The notes beneath the pieces are model-generated. The model did not search any database. It was not told the DNA's origin and saw only the letters and a program-made list of their open reading frames with translations. Source: Desulfitobacterium_A sp034927245 (GTDB lineage: Bacteria > Bacillota > Desulfitobacteriia > Desulfitobacteriales > Desulfitobacteriaceae). From it: a stretch of 64,000 nucleotides of DNA. Below are positions 1 through 7,851 of the stretch, piece by piece. The position numbers and the translations under genes were made by a program. The stretch is from contig NZ_JAYFQK010000010.1 in assembly GCF_034927245.1 (NCBI RefSeq), positions 1 to 64,000 of the forward strand, in the 5' to 3' direction. Each line of letters starts with the position of its first letter. Position 1 is the first letter of the stretch.

Positions 1-138
1 CTTGGCTAGAACCCAAGGTTATCACATTCGCGCAGCCTCTTAATTTCTTGCAAATCTAGATTTTTAAGTCATCAACCGATGGCTTGCTTTGCTGTGCTCA
101 CTTGATTTTGCTGGTACCCCTAACTGATTATTTCAGAC

Positions 139-1699
139 TTGGGTCCTACTTTTTTAACGGCTTCACTGATCGGTATTTTGCATACGCTTACCTTTAAGGG
201 AATGAATTTAATCCCCGGATATGGTTCAAATTTGCCTACTCAGCTTTGGATCGTCCAAAGTTATCTTATTGCCTTGGCCTTCTTATTTTCAATATTGTTC
301 TTCGATAAAAAAGCCCCTTATTGTATCGTTTTAGTTTCGACCTGTGTTATTTCCCTGGGGTTAACGATTCTTTGCTTTGCCCGTCTTTTCCCAACTTGCT
401 ATATTGACGGTCAAGGGCTTACCCTTTTCAAAAAAGTCAGTGAATATATTATTATCACCATTTATTTATTGTCATTATTGGTTTTATCGAGGATGAAAAA
501 GCTCGAGCCTTCCTTCTATAAGCGAGTTGTTGCAGTCATTTGTCTATTTACTCTCTCCGGTTTCTGTTTTACACTCTATAGCGATGTCTATGGTATCTAT
601 AATTTCCTGGGACATTATATTAGAGGTTTGGCTTTTGCGATTATATTCTTATCCTTGCTCTATGATTTGATTCTGCCTCCGTATAATGAAATACTCTATG
701 ACAGCACCCATGACAAACTTACCGGACTTTATAACCGTAAATACTTTTTCCATATGCTGGAGGATAGCGAATGGACCTCCCCGGGAGTTATAGTTTTTGA
801 TATCAATGGACTAAAGCTGGTTAATGATACCTTTGGATTTGCTGAGGGAGACCACCTGATCAAAAAAGGCAGCCGAAATTATAAGCTCTTGTGCCGCAAA
901 CGGAACCATGGTTGCTTATACAAGCGGGGGCGAATTCGCTCTTATTGTTAATAACGCAGATCATAAATGTATCGATTCGATCATGACCCAGTTTCATAAA
1001 AACATGAACCGTTATAATATGGGCAATCCACACCTCCCCTTGAGCTTCTCGCATGGTTTTTTCATAAGTGATAACACCGAAAAAGAAATGTTTAATATTT
1101 ATCAAAAAGCCTTGGATAACATGCATCTTGAAAAATTGCTGAACAGTAACAGCAAGTGCAGCACAATCGTTAAAACCCTGCTGAAAACCTTAGAGACAAA
1201 GGACATGACCACTAAAGATCATGTGGATAGAACGGCTAATCTGGCAGCAGTATTAGCCCTTAAAAGCGGCATACCGGAAAATAGACTGAACCAAATTGTT
1301 CTGTTGGCTGAGTTTCACGACATTGGTAAAATCGGAATTTCGGACAATATCCTTCTAAAAGCAGGTCCCCTAACTCCAGAGGAAAGACTCGCTATCCAAC
1401 AACACTCTAAACTGGGATATGAGATAGCCATTGCTTCCATAGAGCTGGCTCCGATATCTGATTTCATCTTAAAGCATCACGAACGCTGGGATGGTAAAGG
1501 TTATCCCTTTGGTCTAAAAGGTGAAGAGATTCCTCTTGAATGTCGTATTATATCTATTATTGACAGTTATGATGCAATGAGCAACGATAGACCTTATCGC
1601 AAGGCCTTAAGCAGAGAAGAAGTCATTACAGAATTAGAGAAATGTTCCGGAACTCAGTTCGATCCCGAGCTTGTAAAGATGTTCCTGGGAATCATATAA
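139..1699 (+). pseudogene. MASE3-GGDEF-HD-GYP cyclic-di-GMP turnover protein, frameshifted
   Basis: Two overlapping frames together encode one sensor-type signalling protein. The first (139-951) has several membrane segments resembling a MASE3 sensor (FKGMNLIPGYG, CYIDGQGL) and the start of a GGDEF domain (DKLTGLYNRKYFF). The second (open through 908-1699) has the rest of that domain (SGGEF in place of RGGDEF) and a complete HD-GYP phosphodiesterase (FHDIGKIG, HHERWDGKGYP). The frames join if one G is removed at about 868-869, just after a run of six A. The frame is closed upstream by TAA at 121, so the first membrane helices of MASE3 are also missing. Either the gene is decayed or the read has indels. 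The HD-GYP half is intact and would degrade c-di-GMP if expressed. This is host DNA left of the prophage. Confidence 0.8.
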
Positions 1700-1709
1700 T
1701 AAATGTTAA

Positions 1710-1757
1710 AAATCCTCCTTCACCGCTTCTAACCAAAGGGTAAAGGAGGATTTATTT
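1710..1757 (+). terminator. Rho-independent terminator after the GGDEF/HD-GYP gene
   Basis: A stem (AAATCCTCCTT paired with AAGGAGGATTT, nearly perfect) follows the stop codon by about 10 nt and runs into a T-rich tail. It closes the host transcription unit just before the element begins. Confidence 0.8.
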
Positions 1758-1794
1758 ATTGTTAATAAATGTGTTGACCGAGATATATTGATAC

Positions 1795-1856
1795 AATGCA
1801 CCATTTTTGTTGGCTATAGGGTTTTCGTTAACGAGCAAGGGTATCGTTAACGGGCA
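1795..1856. other. Candidate left attachment region (attL side)
   Basis: The stretch 1758-1940 has no gene. It contains AATGCACCA (1795-1803), the perfect palindrome TCGTTAACGA (1825-1834, followed by GCA) and a one-mismatch copy TCGTTAACGG (1844-1853, followed by GCA). The same two words recur only about 40-65 nt beyond the end of the third serine recombinase (57403-57470). The palindrome sits in the opposite flank orientation there (TGC before it). Shared words at the two ends of a serine-recombinase element suggest the attachment region. The exact crossover dinucleotide cannot be set from one sequence. Confidence 0.45.
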
Positions 1857-1940
1857 ATACGTATATAAGCTTTCTTCGACATGCGGTTTCGCCTTTATAC
1901 ATAGAACCCCTCGATCTATCATCTGATTGTGTTAATCGCA

Positions 1941-2453
1941 CTAAAGCACTGTGCCGCAGCAGTCGCATGCGGCACTTTCCACACCGTCAAATTCGTTTCT
2001 GGTTAAGGTTGCGGAGACATAGCTGTTGCATTTTGGGCAAAACGGTACGCCACCGCAGGGAATACAATCGCTTCGATATGCCGCTCCATAATTCGGGTCA
2101 TTAGGGTTGTCGCATATCACCGCCAGATGGGGTGTCTTTTTGCCGCAGCGACTGCAATGTTCCAAACGAAGCTCCGTGCGCTTTCCCGCATAACGCCCGA
2201 CGACTTTGCCCTGCCCACAGTGGATGCAAAAGCCGTCATCGCCGAATGTGTGCTTTGTAGCTCCACAGACCTTGCATTTACAGCCATCCCAAACATGGGG
2301 TTCTGATTTACGACAGTTGGTACAGTAATGGAGTTTATCGTCACCAGCACGCCAGTGATGCCCTTCGTCGCGCACCTCGCCGCAACGGACGCATTTACAG
2401 CCATTCCAGTTATGGCCTTGCTTTTTGCATTTGAGCTTTCCGAATAAATTCAT
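1941..2453 (-). CDS. Cys-rich zinc-ribbon repeat protein (170 aa)
   Basis: Not a named family that I recognise. The N-terminal 90 residues repeat a unit of the type HxW...GCKCxxCG...HxW...CxxC (CKCVRCGEV, YCTNCRKSE, CKCKVCGAT, CIHCG). Further CxxC pairs follow (CSRCGKKTP, CIPCG, FCPKCN, CDCCG). This looks like a chain of structural zinc ribbons, so binding of nucleic acid or protein is plausible but unproven. The start is the ATG at 2453, preceded by GGAGGG. It is the last gene of a tight five-gene minus-strand run and shares its repeat with the next gene upstream, so the two are probably paralogues. No transmembrane segment or signal peptide is seen. Confidence 0.7.
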   Translation of the reverse strand: MNLFGKLKCKKQGHNWNGCKCVRCGEVRDEGHHWRAGDDKLHYCTNCRKSEPHVWDGCKCKVCGATKHTFGDDGFCIHCGQGKVVGRYAGKRTELRLEHCSRCGKKTPHLAVICDNPNDPNYGAAYRSDCIPCGGVPFCPKCNSYVSATLTRNEFDGVESAACDCCGTVL

Positions 2454-2470
2454 AGCGCCCTCCAAACTTC

Positions 2471-3112
2471 TTATTTGTCGCCACGGACACCTCCGTGGAA
2501 AATGCCTTCGTCGGCATTAGCGTCGTATTCCTGCCGCCGAATCTCGTCATTTGAAAGAGACCTGCTCTTCTTACGTTCTTCAATTCTTGCGCGTATATCA
2601 TCGATTGCCTTTGTTTGTACACCGCGCTCGTATAGCAAATTCAATATACGTTCTTCTTTTTCCGAAAGCTGCTGACGCTTAGCAGCAATCACATCATAAG
2701 CAATCACATTATAGATGTGATCGGTTAATATAATCTGCGGTAAAATATCTCCATGTAGGGAAATAAGCGTTTCAAACATATCCAGAATTCCTTCTTCAGT
2801 GCTTCTGGTTCGCAGATCTCTTGACAAATAATACTTACCACATTTGGTACAGAGCTGAAGATCGGTGGCATCGCCGTCAACATAAACATAGGAGTGCTTT
2901 TCGTTTCCGCATCTCACACATTTGCACCCATCAAAGGTACATTCAATGCTGCGCCTTTTACCGCAGACTGTGCATTTTTCGGCACATTGACCCTCTATCA
3001 ATTGCCATTGATGCTCGATTGTTTCTGTAGTTCCGCAAACACGACAGCGCCGGGAGCATTTATTGGACAGACGCTCCCATTTATGCCCGAAAGCTTTACA
3101 GAGAAATCCCAT
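2471..3112 (-). CDS. Zinc-ribbon repeat protein with charged C-terminal domain (213 aa)
   Basis: Residues 1-100 hold the same HxW/GCKCxxCG repeat as its downstream neighbour (CRVCGTTE, CTVCGKRR, CKCVRCGNE, CTKCGKYY). Residues 105-213 have no Cys and are helical and highly charged (QLSEKEERILNLLYERG, IRARIEERKKSR). A zinc-binding front with a helical tail suggests an adaptor or nucleic-acid-binding protein, but I recognise no family. It starts at an ATG with GAGGAGGT in front and ends 17 nt before the next start. It lies in the same operon as the membrane and LRR-like genes. Confidence 0.7.
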   Translation of the reverse strand: MGFLCKAFGHKWERLSNKCSRRCRVCGTTETIEHQWQLIEGQCAEKCTVCGKRRSIECTFDGCKCVRCGNEKHSYVYVDGDATDLQLCTKCGKYYLSRDLRTRSTEEGILDMFETLISLHGDILPQIILTDHIYNVIAYDVIAAKRQQLSEKEERILNLLYERGVQTKAIDDIRARIEERKKSRSLSNDEIRRQEYDANADEGIFHGGVRGDK

Positions 3113-3144
3113 ATTGTTACCTCCTCGTAAACCAAGCCAAAAGC

Positions 3145-3543
3145 CTATATATCTTTAACCCCGATAAAAGCAAACACGCCGGATGCGATACCGATAAAGA
3201 TAAGATGTCCGAGCGCAATCCAACCGTCGCCGTAAGCGTCGTTCCAGATGTTAATTGCAAACACTACAGACACCGCACCACCTGTGAGTATCGCACAGAG
3301 GACAGCAAGCACAGTGTTACCATTCACGTCGCTCCATTGCGCTATCTTGTTCTCAACCCACGTCACAGCGATATAGGCGGCGATAAAAGCGGCGTAGAAA
3401 AGCAAAATCAACGGACCCGCATTTTGTGTCCATTCCTCGATTCTGAATGATAACGGCGGCGCATATCGGAAAAGTACAAAGCCGAGTGCGGCGCTGATGA
3501 GCAGTAAGGCAACCCACCCGATAATCTTCCTCAAATAATACAT
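3145..3543 (-). CDS. Small four-helix integral membrane protein (132 aa)
   Basis: Four hydrophobic segments at about residues 7-26, 42-62, 77-98 and 108-129 predict a small polytopic membrane protein with short loops. No catalytic motif is visible and I do not recognise the family. It has a GAGAGG-type ribosome site 9 nt before ATG 3543 and is separated from both neighbours by about 30 nt, so it is co-transcribed with the zinc-ribbon genes. In a defence context a membrane partner could be an effector, but nothing in the sequence shows that. Confidence 0.65.
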   Translation of the reverse strand: MYYLRKIIGWVALLLISAALGFVLFRYAPPLSFRIEEWTQNAGPLILLFYAAFIAAYIAVTWVENKIAQWSDVNGNTVLAVLCAILTGGAVSVVFAINIWNDAYGDGWIALGHLIFIGIASGVFAFIGVKDI

Positions 3544-3573
3544 TTTTGTTTTCCTCTCGCAATCGGCAGAACT

Positions 3574-3819
3574 CTACAATTCCTCAATCCAGTATGTGAT
3601 GGATATTGTATTTAGCTCGGTATTGCTCATTTTCATTCGTTCATTTTGCAGCATCTCTTTTGCTTTTTCTTCCGCCTCGGTGTATGTGCCTGAAAAAAGC
3701 AGTTTTGTTTGCAGATAGCTGTAATAGTCCGAGTCATCCGAGACATAGTCGGGCGCATCGCACGCGCTTCCTATCGTGATACTATACGTCTTGCGCGGTT
3801 CCGTTGTTTTAGCTGTCAT
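3574..3819 (-). CDS. Small hypothetical protein (81 aa)
   Basis: A soluble, acidic small protein with an Asp/Ser/Tyr-rich middle (DYVSDDSDYYSYLQ) and a helical charged stretch (EAEEKAKEMLQNERMK). I recognise no family. It has a strong ribosome site (TAGGAGGAAA) before ATG 3819 and sits 17 nt after the LRR-like gene and 30 nt before the membrane gene, so it belongs to the five-gene operon. Confidence 0.6.
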   Translation of the reverse strand: MTAKTTEPRKTYSITIGSACDAPDYVSDDSDYYSYLQTKLLFSGTYTEAEEKAKEMLQNERMKMSNTELNTISITYWIEEL

Positions 3820-3836
3820 TTGCCTTTCCTCCTAAA

Positions 3837-4295
3837 TTACCATCCGTGTGTATATGTGCTTGCCGAGCCGAATACAATCTTTGCATTTGGGCAGTTAGAA
3901 AACGGCTCGTTTCCGATGATTGGGCGCATAAATTGATAGCTGATGTATACCTTCTCCAAAAGCGGGCAGTTGCAAAACGCACCGTCCTCAACAACGATGC
4001 CGCCGGAGAAGGAACGAATCTCGATTGTCTTCAGATTTGCACAACTATCAAAAGCCCCGGCGTGTATCGTCACTGTTTCACGCTCTTTACAGCCGTACAA
4101 CAAATTCTCAAGCCTTTGGCAGCCGGTGAAGCAGCCCTTGAGGAAATGCGGCATGTAATTCAAAGTAAGTCCGCGATATTCTTCGTCAGCATAACGTACC
4201 GGCGCTCTTTTGTTTCCCGTTGCAATAAAACCGTGTTTTAGAAGTCGCTCTATATCAATTTTATCAAGCCCCGGCTTCTTTGAAAACAATCCCAT
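3837..4295 (-). CDS. Leucine-rich-repeat-like (BspA/LRR_5 type) small protein (152 aa)
   Basis: The sequence reads as three to four turns of the BspA-type repeat (GCFTGCQRLENLLYG, AFDSCANLKTIEI, AFCNCPLLEKVYI, PFSNCPNAKIVFG). This fold is usually used for protein recognition. It has no signal peptide, so it should be cytoplasmic, unlike most BspA proteins. It starts at ATG 4295 behind GAGGAGGT, only 58 nt after the stop of the DUF262 gene. It may therefore be read from the restriction operon upstream, and it leads the five-gene module. Its role is unknown, but a recognition or sensor subunit is a reasonable guess. Confidence 0.65.
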   Translation of the reverse strand: MGLFSKKPGLDKIDIERLLKHGFIATGNKRAPVRYADEEYRGLTLNYMPHFLKGCFTGCQRLENLLYGCKERETVTIHAGAFDSCANLKTIEIRSFSGGIVVEDGAFCNCPLLEKVYISYQFMRPIIGNEPFSNCPNAKIVFGSASTYTHGW

Positions 4296-4353
4296 GGTAA
4301 CCTCCTCGAATAAGCCATTCTTTTACCCACTCTCAATAACGCTTAACGAACCA

Positions 4354-6930
4354 TTAATGCGAATCGCAAGTATCAAGCGCCAATTTCAGCTTATCAAAAC
4401 GGTCAACGAACCAATCATAGCACTCAGTCTGTTGCTCGGTGGCAAAGTAGTCTATATCTCTACTGTGAATAATTCGCCTCTGCACACTACTGCTTCTACT
4501 TGTATTCCAATCGAAATTATAACCACACAGGGACTCTATTTCGGCTTTCTTTTGCTCAAGGCGCTTGAAAGCGTCGATGTTGTATGTGTATATAAGAATG
4601 CGAGCCGTATGTCCTTGGGTAATAGTAAAAGAGATGTGGTAATCATGACCGTTTGAAGGAACGTCGTACCAATTCTGCCCCGCAGGTTTTCTTGATGCAA
4701 TGTCACTTCTGTTAATCGAATTACAGTAATCGGCAAATCCAATCCAAAAACTCAATTGCTTTTGGGATAGATCGAAACCGTCCGTAAAATACCCATTAGC
4801 ATCTTGTGTAGACGATTTTTGCGCCGGTATTGTTGGCATCACATCATCAGGTATTTCAGGCGGCACACTGCGTCCATCAAACAGGAATTCGAGATGCAGA
4901 ATGGCTGTTTTTTGCACATCGTCGCCAAACGATATGTTCCAGCGATTTTCGATAAATGTCAACAGCTGTATTCCACGGTCATAAATATGCTGCGCATCCC
5001 AATCGGCTTCTTTTGAGACTTCAATCTCTGAGTGAGAGCCGTTCTCATACCCGCGACGACCGGGCTTGGAATGTTTCTTCTCATCAAAGCAATCATTCTG
5101 AAGCGAGGAATTGATGCTCTGCGATAATGGCAAAAGATTTCCGAGTGACCCAGCAAGGGTCTTCTTTTCGGCATCGCTGAACTGCCTGAACTGATTTTTC
5201 CAATACCACACGGTTGGGTTCTGCGGAAAAATGTGCTCAATGGAGAATTTATCCTTTTCCACTGTGGTAAAAAGACGCCAATCTACCTTTTGCAGCTTGC
5301 ACTGCTGTCCAAGCGAAAACTCATACTCGTAGAGCATATACTTCAGATCGCGCCATGCGTAAAAGCCGTCGCCGGAATTAAAGCGGCGGTTATTTCGGGC
5401 AATAAAATTCAGAACCGCTTCATTGTTATTTTTATCTGAGCGGTCATTTAGCTCATCAGTTACAGACTGCAGAGTGATTTCTCCGTCGTAAATGCTTTTT
5501 GCTTTGCTGTAATAAACGCTGCTTGCGTAGCTGGACTGGAAAGAAGCCAGACGAAAACACAGGAAAATGAATCGCTCAACAGCGGAGAAGAAGGCAATTC
5601 GTTCATCTGCCGTCGCTTTTGATGACGGCATTATCGCAGCGGTTACCAGCGGTCGGAAATACCCGATACCGATGCGGTTAAGACGACCGATCCATATTTT
5701 CTCGTCGGGAGTTAATGTATCGCTCTCTTCAGGGAAAAACGTATAATACCAGTATTCGGCAGTTTCCTTCAGGCTATTAACATATTTGCTGATTTCGGAA
5801 GGTTGTAGCTTTGACTTTATTATGATTTCCGGCTCATCCGGCGTGGCCACATCATCATCGTCATCGGAAGCATCGTCATCAGTGGAAACGAGAAGGTCAG
5901 GCTCGTCCTGTGCGGCGACAGCTACCTTTTCAAAAATACTCTTGGCAGAGAACTTTGAAAGCAGGAATTTTATGTAGTCGTCGCCTTTTTTACGGGAGTA
6001 TGTGAAATACATAATCCAGTGATGTCGCAGAAACTCATCATCAGATAAAGGCGCAGACTGGTTACGCCCAAGCTGATAATAGACTTCTTTCCATGCCTCA
6101 TTGATGTCATGCCGAAGCTGCTCTTTATCACGCTTATCCAATTGACCTTCATCAAACAACGTCGTCAGGTAGATCAGACGGTTCTTGAGCAGTTCTAGAT
6201 TTGTCAGACGCTTGCCGCGATTGTTCATTGTCTCGAAAGCGACGAACACATCGTAGTCGTCCTCGATTTCGTGCAGATTGAACATCAGATGAAGCGTGAG
6301 TTTACGGTACAGGCTCTCAATCCCGCTTGTACCCTCGCTTTGGTAAAGCGCATCAATATTCTCAGCAAAGAACCCCTTTGCGAACTTCAGGTTTTTCGTA
6401 TAGTAGGTTTCAAAGATGGTGCCGCCAAACGGCTCTTCAAACACTTTATACTTCAGATAATCCGCGCTGGGATTATCTGTCTCATAACCGAACAGGTATG
6501 TGGTAATCAGGTTTTGTGGCGGACGTTTCCGCAGAATGTATTTTGCTTTGATGTCACGCAGCGATTCAAAGCCGATGAAAATGTCCTCGTCAGACTTTTT
6601 TACGTTGTCCGGCAGCTGTTGCACAAAGGAAACTAACTCGAACATCAGAATGGAAAAGGTGGTCAAGCGCTGCTGCCCATCGACCACATGAAACGGCTTA
6701 AATCCGCTGTCGAGCAGCCATTCGTCACCATCCCATGACTTTACATCCTTGCGGGAAAGCGGTTTCAGCGACAGCAAGCCGGTGTAATGATATCTGTCCT
6801 CTTGCAGATTCATCAGGTCATCCCAGAAGTCAGCAAGTTGCTCACGCTTCCACGCATAGCCGCGCTGATAATCAGGTATTCTGAAAAGCCTGTTCTGAAA
6901 TAGTATTGATAACGAGTGTAGCTCATTCAT
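4354..6930 (-). CDS. DUF262-DUF1524 (GmrSD-like) nuclease with C-terminal DUF4268
   Basis: An 858-residue protein built like the fused GmrS/GmrD type IV restriction enzymes. The N-terminal DUF262 (ParB/Srx-like NTPase-nuclease) shows RIPDYQRGYAW (residues 18-27), DGQQRLT (84-90) and FETMNNRGKRLT. DUF1524 shows the HNH-like core SIEHIFPQNP and GNLLPLSQSINSSLQN. The last about 130 residues match DUF4268 (FWIGFADYCN, NWYDVP). A poly-Asp linker (DDDASDDDDD) lies at about 355-370. GmrSD-type enzymes cut DNA carrying modified bases, but the substrate here is unknown. I chose ATG 6930, which has GGGAGAAGG in front and begins at the conserved MNELHSLSILF. It lies 32 nt after the GIY-YIG gene. Confidence 0.85.
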   Translation of the reverse strand: MNELHSLSILFQNRLFRIPDYQRGYAWKREQLADFWDDLMNLQEDRYHYTGLLSLKPLSRKDVKSWDGDEWLLDSGFKPFHVVDGQQRLTTFSILMFELVSFVQQLPDNVKKSDEDIFIGFESLRDIKAKYILRKRPPQNLITTYLFGYETDNPSADYLKYKVFEEPFGGTIFETYYTKNLKFAKGFFAENIDALYQSEGTSGIESLYRKLTLHLMFNLHEIEDDYDVFVAFETMNNRGKRLTNLELLKNRLIYLTTLFDEGQLDKRDKEQLRHDINEAWKEVYYQLGRNQSAPLSDDEFLRHHWIMYFTYSRKKGDDYIKFLLSKFSAKSIFEKVAVAAQDEPDLLVSTDDDASDDDDDVATPDEPEIIIKSKLQPSEISKYVNSLKETAEYWYYTFFPEESDTLTPDEKIWIGRLNRIGIGYFRPLVTAAIMPSSKATADERIAFFSAVERFIFLCFRLASFQSSYASSVYYSKAKSIYDGEITLQSVTDELNDRSDKNNNEAVLNFIARNNRRFNSGDGFYAWRDLKYMLYEYEFSLGQQCKLQKVDWRLFTTVEKDKFSIEHIFPQNPTVWYWKNQFRQFSDAEKKTLAGSLGNLLPLSQSINSSLQNDCFDEKKHSKPGRRGYENGSHSEIEVSKEADWDAQHIYDRGIQLLTFIENRWNISFGDDVQKTAILHLEFLFDGRSVPPEIPDDVMPTIPAQKSSTQDANGYFTDGFDLSQKQLSFWIGFADYCNSINRSDIASRKPAGQNWYDVPSNGHDYHISFTITQGHTARILIYTYNIDAFKRLEQKKAEIESLCGYNFDWNTSRSSSVQRRIIHSRDIDYFATEQQTECYDWFVDRFDKLKLALDTCDSH

Positions 6931-6962
6931 AATGCTTACCTTCTCCCGTGAACACCTTAGTG

Positions 6963-7835
6963 CTAATCTAAGTTTTTCAATGATATGCCATCCGAAGTTT
7001 TCCACAGTTCGTTTCCGCTCAAGCTCGCACCGCCGACAAACGCGGCAGCGGCAGAGGGGCTTGAGAAAAGGATATCCTCTGTGAGAATGTGATCGGCATT
7101 AATCTTATCCTTATAACGTTCGCGCAGTTTTACTGCGTTTTCAGGACAGCTCTTTTGCAGCCCTTCAACGACCGCACTTCCTTTGAGGACAACAAACCCT
7201 TCACTGGTACGGCGACCAGTAGCTTTGAGATTGGTACGATTGAAGTAAAGCAACGGCTCGTCGGCAGGTACAGTTGAAACCTCAGTCGTAGGCTTTACCG
7301 CAGCAACCGGCTCGAAAACTCTGTGCCCCAGCGTTCCCATGACAATGCGGGCATAATCGACGAATTCTTCAAGCTCGCTTTCTTTTTCCTCTGTGATATT
7401 ACCGTGCGTCGGGTCGTTCCCATTTTTCACATCATAGCGCTTTGCCGCGAACGCAAGCCCGCAGAAGCGATTTTCGAGATAGCTTATTTCTGTCGGGCCG
7501 AAAGAGTTATTAGATGTTGTGAAAACAATAGCCTCTGTCCAGTAGTCTTTATCGGGATTGCGTTTGTGTTCCAACAGACGGTAAAGCAAGCCCTCTCCGT
7601 TTTTGCGAGCGCCAGCTTGTCCTATATATACGACGTTGTTTCCAGTTTGGTCGGATGTACCAAAGAGGAAATAGACGCCGCTTTGCTTCAGGTCATCACG
7701 CTCCTTGCACAAATCCAAAGCTGTGCGCGGAATCTTATAGGCGACGCCAGTCCAGTTTGCAAGCGTGCATTTGATTCGTCCGCCCGGCTCGCCGTCCATT
7801 AAAAATAGATTGATGCTTTTCCCTCGCATGGCCAT
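6963..7835 (-). CDS. GIY-YIG nuclease domain protein with C-terminal DUF4357
   Basis: A 290-residue protein. Residues 53-73 form the GIY-YIG core (GVYFLFG...VVYIGQAG). It is followed by an Arg in LLYRLLEH and Glu residues in EISYLENRF that fit the catalytic positions. Residues about 205-285 match DUF4357 (GFVVLKGSAVVEG, LTEDILFSSPSAAAAFVGG). Such fusions are common near restriction-modification loci, and the domain order fits a DNA-binding or DNA-cutting accessory. The start ATG 7835 has GAGGAGG 7 nt ahead. It lies 16 nt after hsdR and is clearly in the same operon. Its role alongside a complete type I system is not established. Confidence 0.85.
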   Translation of the reverse strand: MAMRGKSINLFLMDGEPGGRIKCTLANWTGVAYKIPRTALDLCKERDDLKQSGVYFLFGTSDQTGNNVVYIGQAGARKNGEGLLYRLLEHKRNPDKDYWTEAIVFTTSNNSFGPTEISYLENRFCGLAFAAKRYDVKNGNDPTHGNITEEKESELEEFVDYARIVMGTLGHRVFEPVAAVKPTTEVSTVPADEPLLYFNRTNLKATGRRTSEGFVVLKGSAVVEGLQKSCPENAVKLRERYKDKINADHILTEDILFSSPSAAAAFVGGASLSGNELWKTSDGISLKNLD

Positions 7836-7851
7836 AGTGCGCCTCCTCGTT

